A stretch of DNA of 64,000 bases, taken from assembly GCA_026874595.1 (NCBI GenBank), contig CM049306.1, positions 107,655,142-107,719,141 of the forward strand, read 5' to 3'. The translations under genes were made by a program, and so were the position numbers. The stretch's first letter is position 1, and every line of letters begins with the position of its first letter. The notes under the pieces are model-generated. The model searched no databases and had not been told where the DNA came from. It saw only the letters and a program-made list of their open reading frames with translations. Of this stretch, positions 61,901 to 64,000 are shown piece after piece. The DNA is from Sipunculus nudus (taxonomy: Eukaryota; Annelida; Sipuncula; Golfingiida; Sipunculidae).

Positions 61901-64000
61901 ATAGAAAAAATAGCTTGTATGAATAACAATGACATTTCCTGATTAGTAAAGTCCTGGTAATATAACTTAAAAGGTATAACTATTGTACTTTTATCAAATT
62001 TTTTATGACTTTATTAGAAAATATTTTATCAGCTTCAGTCACAAATAAAGAACTGTTACAAAAATTTTGCCATTGAAAGTGGAGGCCACCCTACAGTTAC
62101 TGTCAGCTGGGCTAAAATCTAAACCTTAATCAAAAATATAATTGCTTCCTACTATTACAAAAGACAAACAATACAAATGTCTATTTACAGATAAAGGCAG
62201 CCAGAGGATAAGCATGATTACAAAGAAATTGTTTAAATATATCAAATGCACACACCAACACTGCTGGCCTATCCTATGATTAAACCTGGATACACTGGCA
62301 GTGACTTACCTGTGCAGTTTCTCTATGGCCTGGTTGGTGACACTGCCGACCTGCTGGAGTCTTGCTGTAGTCATTCTGCCCCCGTACAGACTTTGACCAT
62401 GTGGGTTCGCTGTACATATTGGAAAAATGAATAAATTAAAGGAGACCCTTTAGTCATATTATACCACCAGAAAAATGTACTGGCTGAAAATATTTTTATT
62501 CCAAAGACAAAAACAAACATGTTCTAAGGTAAATTTGAAATTTCCTGGGATCATGCATGCTAAATTTCAAGGTGCTGACACCACGAATTGGCCAAAATTG
62601 GCCACTGTGCCTAGCAGCTTGGTGACCACTGCCTTATTAAATACGTATGGATTTGCTGGAAATTGAACTTAGATATAACTTAGATATAACTTAGAGATAT
62701 TTTATTGATTAACATTTCTATTGAGTTTTAACAAAATCCATCATATTCCTCTTACGTTATTGCGGCGACACCTAAAAGTAGGCTAGTGACTGCTGACCTT
62801 ATTAAATATGTATGGATTTTGCCCATAATCAAACTTGGGCAAGATAATTTATTGACAAGTAGTTATGGTGAGTTTCATGTAAATCCATCAAAGCCCAGTA
62901 AGTGATCACGGCAACACTAAAATTTAACAGAGGATGGACAAACGGATGAATGCCAGGTATACCATAAAACGTCCCATCATAGACAGGCGTATAAAGGATT
63001 TTCTCATGAAATTTTCGGGATAGCACAGCAATGATACAAGGAACAATTGATTAAATTGTGCAGTGATACGGATCCTGATGCAGGAATTTTTAAAAGAAAA
63101 AATGCTGCTTTTCTGTCAATGCAACATGGACCTAAGAGTGTCTTGTGTAGATCAGTTTGACCTCCAGCCCATCCTTACCTGCATACAGCTGCTGCATGAC
63201 ACTTGAGGGCAGCGGGACCACATGGTCCGTCAGCTTGGTCTGCTTCATGCCCAGTGCTGCCCCCTGTTCAGCAACAGCAGCCACACCAGCACCCATCCTG
63301 GCCACAGCCCCAGCAGACCCAGAACTGGTAGACGGCTGTTTCTGCACCATCACCACCTTCACTTCTTTCTTCTCTCCATTCCCAGCTCCTGATAAAATAC
63401 TACACAATGATACACAGGCCTCATTCTTTTTTCTACTTTCTGAATATCTAAATTAAAATTTGTTTTGATTTCACAGATATTAACCTGATATGATTTCTAA
63501 TAGTTCAAGAGTAAAGACATTTTATTAAATTAACATAAACTATTACACAGTATAAAATAACACAGTTAAAATACAAATACATTTTTTTTTGGTCAAAATT
63601 TATCCTTGGCATTTCCTCACATTTTAAAGCTGTTTTGGCCAAGTGAAGTGGTTATTTTATTGCTTCATATTTTATGACATATGATAAAGTAACACAGTTA
63701 AATACAAATACATTTTTTGTAAAAAAAACTTTTCCTTGGCATTTCCTAAAATTTTAAAGCTGTTTTGGCCAAGTGATGTTGTTATTTTATTGCATCATAT
63801 TCTCCTTAACAATACTTGGTATACAGTTATTTCAGAACTGACAAATTCAAAATTAAATCATGGTGTCCTCCAACAACTTGCATTAAAATATGACAAAAAA
63901 ATTAGGGTGACAAATACTCTAATCAAAGTCCTCCACTTAATTTTTCCGACAAATATCAAACAAAATGCATGTCCCTGTATCTGACCTGCACTCTTAGCTA
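37828..64000 (-). CDS. TTF2: transcription termination factor 2-like SNF2 ATPase
   Basis: Eighteen minus-strand exons join without a frame break into about 757-759 residues ending at TAA 37828: 63388-63179, 62409-62310, 61837-61698, 61331-61205 (or -61209), 57776-57648, 57215-57101, 56844-56648, 56359-56295, 51421-51333, 50471-50380, 48720-48456, 45776-45579, 42883-42816, 42201-42048, 41727-41645, 41335-41261, 38354-38271 and 37912-37828. Helicase motifs appear in order: DDMGLGKT (I), TLLVCPASV (Ia), DEGH (II), TGTPIQNN (III), VVVSQWTKM (IV), QAGGVGLNL (V) and DRIYRVGQ (VI). Length and residues track human TTF2 and fly lodestar, nuclear ATPases that release RNA polymerase from DNA. The Walker B box is DEGH rather than DEAH. 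The N-terminal part (the GRF zinc finger in relatives) lies beyond 64000. One intron looks GC-AG, and the introns are loaded with transposons. Confidence 0.93.
38271..38354 (-). CDS. TTF2: TTF2 exon: post-helicase VEEKI segment
   Basis: Encodes [29 protein letters not shown], the conserved C-terminal brace helix of SNF2 proteins, ending before GTAGGT. Confidence 0.94.
38600..40514. mobile_element. pogo/Tc1-type non-autonomous transposon
   Basis: The left end CCGTATTTGTTCGTGTACAG and the right end (complement) CCATATTTATGCGTGTATAA match at about 15 of 20 positions, are followed inward by GACGAC/GATGAC-CCC words, and are flanked by TA on both sides (38598-38599, 40515-40516), the Tc1/mariner target. 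Ends reading CCGTATTT…CGTGTATAAGACGACCCC are common on pogo-like elements. The 1.9-kb interior has no transposase frame. It lies in the penultimate-region TTF2 intron (38355-41260). Confidence 0.7.
41261..41335 (-). CDS. TTF2: TTF2 exon: helicase motif VI
   Basis: Encodes [24 protein letters not shown] with the arginine finger region intact. Confidence 0.95.
41645..41727 (-). CDS. TTF2: TTF2 exon: helicase motif V
   Basis: Encodes [20 protein letters not shown] then LFLLDLHW; the donor GTAGGT falls inside the Trp codon. Confidence 0.95.
41775..41950. repeat. purine-rich GA/CA/GACA microsatellite region
   Basis: Mixed GA, CA and GACA repeats in a TTF2 intron; long frames across it on either strand are low-complexity artefacts. 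Confidence 0.9.
42048..42201 (-). CDS. TTF2: TTF2 exon: helicase C motif IV
   Basis: Encodes [20 protein letters not shown] then [20 protein letters not shown] and a DPDEPE end before GTAAGT. Start of the Helicase_C domain. Confidence 0.94.
42816..42883 (-). CDS. TTF2: TTF2 exon: pre-motif IV helix
   Basis: Encodes [22 protein letters not shown] between TTGTTGCAG and GTGAGT. Confidence 0.9.
42884..43617. other. TTF2 intron sequence
   Basis: No element ends seen, apart from a faint minus-strand tRNA-like stretch at 43535-43590 (TAGCCTCATTGTTAAG…GGTTTTAATCTC), probably a decayed SINE head. Confidence 0.4.
43618..45363 (+). mobile_element. Helentron/HINE-like family A, copy 1
   Basis: The start CGAGAATACAGGTAGTCGAC forms a 5' hairpin GTAGTCG-ACAAG-CGACTAC, followed by subterminal GTGTATCTGCCTAAATCAG. 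About 4.5 tandem core units of roughly 280 bp follow, each made of two related halves with GGTGGCGCCACC (GAGATATGAGCTTGGATGTC at 44290, 44572, 44853), then a short GGC run and the 3' hairpin GTATCCGC-AAAACTCTGTTTT-GGCGGATAC, ending in AA. The hairpin's second strand is the inverted subterminal repeat. No coding capacity; inserted in TTF2, antisense. Confidence 0.8.
45579..45776 (-). CDS. TTF2: TTF2 exon: acidic variable segment
   Basis: After TTTCCCAG it encodes [20 protein letters not shown], an acidic helix and a Ser/Thr-rich stretch ending FLSSK before GTATGA. Position and length of the start match the human LxxxGLxLxLEEQ segment. Confidence 0.88.
46157..47872 (+). mobile_element. Helentron/HINE-like family A, copy 2
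   Basis: Starts CTAGAATACGGGTAGTCGAC with the same 5' hairpin, then TTGTATCCGCCTAAATCAGA; core units of about 280 bp; ends GTATCTGC…GGCGGATACAA. It differs from copy 1 by an expanded GGC microsatellite (47797-47822, about eight repeats against four). The first unit (46250-46560) is more diverged than inner ones, as in copy 1, implying homogenisation of the array centre. Flanks differ from copy 1, so both are independent insertions. Confidence 0.8.
48109..48445. mobile_element. 337-bp PIF/Harbinger-like MITE, copy 2
   Basis: Same length and interior as the copy at 15230 but inverted. The right end TTTTGGCC is intact and followed by TTA; the left end is mutated (GGAACAAAA after TTC), so the TAA-type target duplication is decayed. 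It lies 10 bp inside the TTF2 intron that starts at 48455. Confidence 0.85.
48456..48720 (-). CDS. TTF2: TTF2 exon: [14 protein letters not shown]
   Basis: Encodes [19 protein letters not shown], a variable Gly/Ser/Gln loop, then [19 protein letters not shown]. To join the next exon (AVDTDALQ) in frame it must end AAAAAT before GCAAGT, a GC donor. The nearby GT (GCAA|GTATAA) leads to an immediate stop. The MITE at 48109-48445 begins 10 bp into the intron. Confidence 0.9.
48721..49139. other. TTF2 intron sequence
   Basis: Nothing recognised. Confidence 0.5.
49140..49983 (+). mobile_element. Helentron/HINE-like family C, third copy
   Basis: Tandem segments (TGCAGAATATAGGTCAC near 49269 and 49447; GATATGGGTAACAGAGAC near 49795) and a 3' hairpin CAGCTCAGATGATTTTCAGT then CAGCTGAGCTAAAAAG (49951-49983). 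Contains GGTGGCACCACCAGTCTGCA near 49637. Its 5' end is degraded. Confidence 0.6.
50240..50340 (-). mobile_element. tRNA-like fragment, possible SINE head
   Basis: The minus strand reads GTGGTGGCATTATGGTTAGG GTGCTGAACCTGTGACTGCA, an A-box-like start similar in design to the SINE at 378-627, but no B box follows. Probably a decayed SINE. Confidence 0.3.
50380..50471 (-). CDS. TTF2: TTF2 exon: [12 protein letters not shown]
   Basis: Encodes [20 protein letters not shown] and [10 protein letters not shown] between an ACATAG acceptor and a GTGAGT donor; start of the second lobe region. Confidence 0.9.
50552..51292 (+). mobile_element. Helentron/HINE-like family B, 5'-truncated copy
   Basis: From TGACTTATAATGCTCACAGT it matches the last two core units of the complete copy (60790 onward), with GGTGGCGCCACC at 50631 and 50957. 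It ends GAAAACATAGTATCCCCTGT…CTGGGGATACAA, a clean 3' hairpin. The 5' hairpin and first units are missing. It ends 40 bp from the donor of the exon at 51333. Confidence 0.7.
51333..51421 (-). CDS. TTF2: TTF2 exon: SLLLRRTK
   Basis: After TTTCACAG it encodes [20 protein letters not shown] then [10 protein letters not shown], the RRTK segment that links the two RecA lobes. It ends before GTAAGA. A family B element ends about 40 bp past the donor. Confidence 0.93.
51979..52088. repeat. DIRS internal complementary region
   Basis: 51979-52040 is the inverted copy of the outer left end (51738-51798, essentially one mismatch around CACAGAGAGGG). 52041-52088 is the inverted copy of the outer right end (56221-56266). 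The two halves abut at a G/C run, marking the circle-junction template. Confidence 0.88.
52200..53395 (-). pseudogene. DIRS tyrosine recombinase, frameshifted
   Basis: Read across frames, the order is [17 protein letters not shown] and [20 protein letters not shown] (N-terminal SAM-like domain), [20 protein letters not shown] (catalytic Arg region), [14 protein letters not shown], and [18 protein letters not shown], which places the nucleophilic Tyr in FTRFYL. Frameshifts occur near 53020, 52735 and at a C-run at 52552-52565. This enzyme inserts the circular DNA form of DIRS elements. Confidence 0.82.
53550..54126 (-). pseudogene. DIRS RNase H domain
   Basis: [11 protein letters not shown] (first catalytic Asp), [15 protein letters not shown] (Glu), [19 protein letters not shown] (Asp position changed to Asn-Asn in WTNNTTV) and [16 protein letters not shown] are the RNase H motifs in DIRS order. 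A frameshift separates the first motif from the rest. The reverse transcriptase that should precede it (minus-strand upstream) is absent. Confidence 0.85.
54180..55970 (-). pseudogene. DIRS gag-like protein remains
   Basis: The start [20 protein letters not shown] then PTCFTCR is the Cys-x2-Cys…His-x2-Cys-x2-Cys knuckle at the N terminus of DIRS/Ngaro ORF1. Proline/serine-rich sequence with a C21 run (55712-55732) follows, then a conserved C-terminal part ([20 protein letters not shown] … LRRQAA…) ending near [17 protein letters not shown] at about 54200. The RT-deletion breakpoint lies between there and 54126. Confidence 0.7.
56295..56359 (-). CDS. TTF2: TTF2 exon: [10 protein letters not shown]
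   Basis: A 65-nt exon after TTTTCAG encoding [21 protein letters not shown], a stretch nearly invariant in TTF2. Its GTAATT donor is followed within about 28 bp by the 5' end of a DIRS element. Confidence 0.94.
56648..56844 (-). CDS. TTF2: TTF2 exon: DEGH box and TGTPIQN
   Basis: Encodes [19 protein letters not shown], then [20 protein letters not shown]. These are helicase motifs II and III; Asp-Glu coordinates Mg and activates water. The third residue is Gly (DEGH), as in HLTF-type proteins, where vertebrate TTF2 has Ala. Confidence 0.95.
57101..57215 (-). CDS. TTF2: TTF2 exon: LVLTTYNLV segment
   Basis: After TCTCACCAG it encodes [20 protein letters not shown] then a Lys/Glu-rich loop ending PAEDA before GTAAGA. 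D-x-V-x-TTY is the conserved strand before the DExH box. Confidence 0.92.
57648..57776 (-). CDS. TTF2: TTF2 exon: motif Ia, founder of 72-bp array
   Basis: Encodes [20 protein letters not shown] and [15 protein letters not shown], ending CTGAA before GTCAGT. Joined to the next exon it reads [14 protein letters not shown], the same length as human TTF2 over the HG…TTY interval, which fixes the donor. Its acceptor, the preceding CCCTCCAG and the first about 39 nt are the sequence repeated in the array immediately upstream (57777-58920). Confidence 0.9.
57738..58920 (-). repeat. 72-bp minisatellite made of a TTF2 splice acceptor and exon start
   Basis: About 17 head-to-tail units, counting the authentic exon. 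On the minus strand each unit reads CATCTGTTTCAGTGATTCCC then TCCAGAGGTACCCTGTTGG then TGTGCCCAGCCTCTGTAATA CATCATATAA, that is, an intronic pyrimidine tract, a CAG acceptor and 13 codons of SNF2 motif Ia ([14 protein letters not shown]). Unit length 72 keeps frame (24 codons), so long frames cross it on both strands. Unit 2 carries a 10-bp GTACCTCTGG duplication (57841-57860) and unit 4 has a deletion, which break frame with the real exon. Related variants recur (58230-58310 and 58720-58800), hinting at higher-order turnover. Confidence 0.95.
58921..59483. other. TTF2 intron sequence
   Basis: AT-rich, nothing recognised between the 72-bp array and the family B element. Confidence 0.5.
59484..61178 (+). 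mobile_element. Helentron/HINE-like family B, complete copy
   Basis: Starts CTAGATATTTCTTGGCACCA: hairpin TGGCACC-ACA-GGTGCCA, then subterminal GAATCCCCACACAATTAATC. Core units of about 270 bp follow (GGTAGGTGG.GCCAC at 59695, 59970, 60248), each with ATATGAGCAATTTTCACC and ACAGATGGACGCC; then a second kind of unit (60560, 60862), and a 3' end CTTTGTCTTGGGATACAA. Inserted antisense in TTF2 about 26 bp past a splice donor. Confidence 0.78.
61205..61331 (-). CDS. TTF2: TTF2 exon: Walker A
   Basis: After TTGTTACAG it encodes [16 protein letters not shown] (nucleotide binding), then a charged insert ending [10 protein letters not shown]. Two donors fit: T before GTATGT at 61208 (needs acceptor …AG|GTACC, giving SHCTLLVCP) or AT before GTACTG at 61204 (needs CAG|AGGTACC, giving SHCIGTLLVCP, which keeps the conserved GTL). 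A family B element ends only about 26 bp downstream. Confidence 0.88.
61698..61837 (-). CDS. TTF2: TTF2 exon: Q-motif-like start of ATPase
   Basis: Encodes [17 protein letters not shown] then QPPGGIL, the DExx-box entry segment that in TTF2 relatives reads L-x-x-HQ-x-x-A-x-x-W. The GTAGGT donor falls inside the codon for Ala of ADDMGLGKT. Confidence 0.92.
61838..62309. other. TTF2 intron sequence
   Basis: No repeats or element ends seen. Confidence 0.5.
62310..62409 (-). CDS. TTF2: TTF2 exon: [13 protein letters not shown] segment
   Basis: Begins after TGTACAG and ends CTGCACAG before GTAAGT. It encodes [20 protein letters not shown] ending EKLHR, the conserved segment just before the ATPase domain. 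Confidence 0.85.
62410..63178. other. TTF2 intron sequence
   Basis: Two weakly related stretches share CTTATTAAATA.GTATGGATTT (62631-62653 and 62800-62822), and a GGATGGACAAACGGATGAAT word occurs at 62932, suggesting a degraded core-repeat fragment. Nothing firmer. Confidence 0.35.
63179..63388 (-). CDS. TTF2: TTF2 exon: linker before helicase core
   Basis: Starts after TTTTATCAG and ends ATGCAG before GTAAGG. It encodes a Lys/Glu start, a low-complexity Ser/Gly/Ala stretch, then [20 protein letters not shown], flowing into the next exon as YAANPHGQ. The region is poorly conserved linker in relatives. Its codon use and clean splice sites support it. Confidence 0.8.
63555..63810. repeat. tandem duplication of about 130 bp
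   Basis: CCTTGGCATTTCCT…ATTTTAAAGCTGTTTTGGCC then AAGTGA.GT.GTTATTTTATTGC occurs at 63605-63665 and 63735-63795, with upstream ACACAGTTAAA.TACAAATAC also shared. Intron of TTF2. Confidence 0.85.
63986..64000 (-). CDS. TTF2: possible TTF2 exon cut by window edge
   Basis: GCTAAGAGTGCAG before GTCAGA would give AKSA and end in the phase needed by the next exon (x|GA). Only 15 bases are visible, so this is tentative. Confidence 0.3.

Noticed and set aside
63220-63250. PIP-box (PCNA-binding) in [10 protein letters not shown] of TTF2
   Set aside because: Q-x-x-L spacing is present but the two aromatic residues are missing.

Overview
The window is animal nuclear DNA: AT-rich, with spliced genes, long introns and dense, nested transposable elements. 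Several repeats resemble the pearl/HINE (Helentron-like, non-autonomous) elements described from bivalves, so a marine mollusc or another lophotrochozoan is the best guess. The organism itself is inferred, not shown.

Two host genes can be read, both on the minus strand. The right 26 kb (37660-64000) holds the 3' two thirds of a SWI2/SNF2 ATPase that matches transcription termination factor 2 (TTF2/lodestar). Eighteen exons can be joined in frame and carry all the helicase motifs, a stop codon and a poly(A) signal; the 5' end lies beyond the window. At 24095-26825 is a trypsin-fold (S1A) serine protease with a signal-peptide exon, the IVGG activation site and the His/Asp/Ser triad, but a non-trypsin S1 pocket; its last exon was not found. 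Each gene appears to use one GC-AG intron. A possible secreted-peptide exon lies at 8935-9159.

Layout: 1-378 and 6017-6460 are diverged copies of one sequence flanking a 5-kb array of 39-bp satellite units (1011-6016); a tRNA-derived SINE sits in the left flank. 6513-8610 is nested hAT-like and Helentron-like DNA. 9467-10908 has two Helitron-type 5' ends. 12555-16556 is a 5'-truncated L1/Tx1-clade LINE split by a 337-bp Harbinger-like MITE. 16560-22600 is largely anonymous, with a G24 tract, a CRE/E-box-rich patch and a 155-bp near-perfect palindrome. 22612-23745 is a non-autonomous DNA transposon. 27040-30140 holds an old segmental duplication. 31300-35290 is a cluster of Helentron-like elements.

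The TTF2 introns carry a pogo/Tc1-like element, five Helentron-like elements, a second copy of the Harbinger-like MITE and a DIRS-type tyrosine-recombinase retrotransposon that retains its inverted termini and internal complementary region but has lost its reverse transcriptase. Most unusual, one TTF2 3' splice site plus the first about 39 nt of its exon has been amplified into about 17 tandem 72-bp units (57738-58920), leaving a run of decoy acceptors just upstream of the real one.

Four repeat families (A-D) share one plan: a CTAGA-like 5' end, a 5' hairpin, a subterminal inverted repeat, a tandem core and a 3' hairpin containing the inverted copy. Three of the four share core motifs around GGTGGCGCCACC. 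This modular system of termini and cores is the best candidate for something not fully described.
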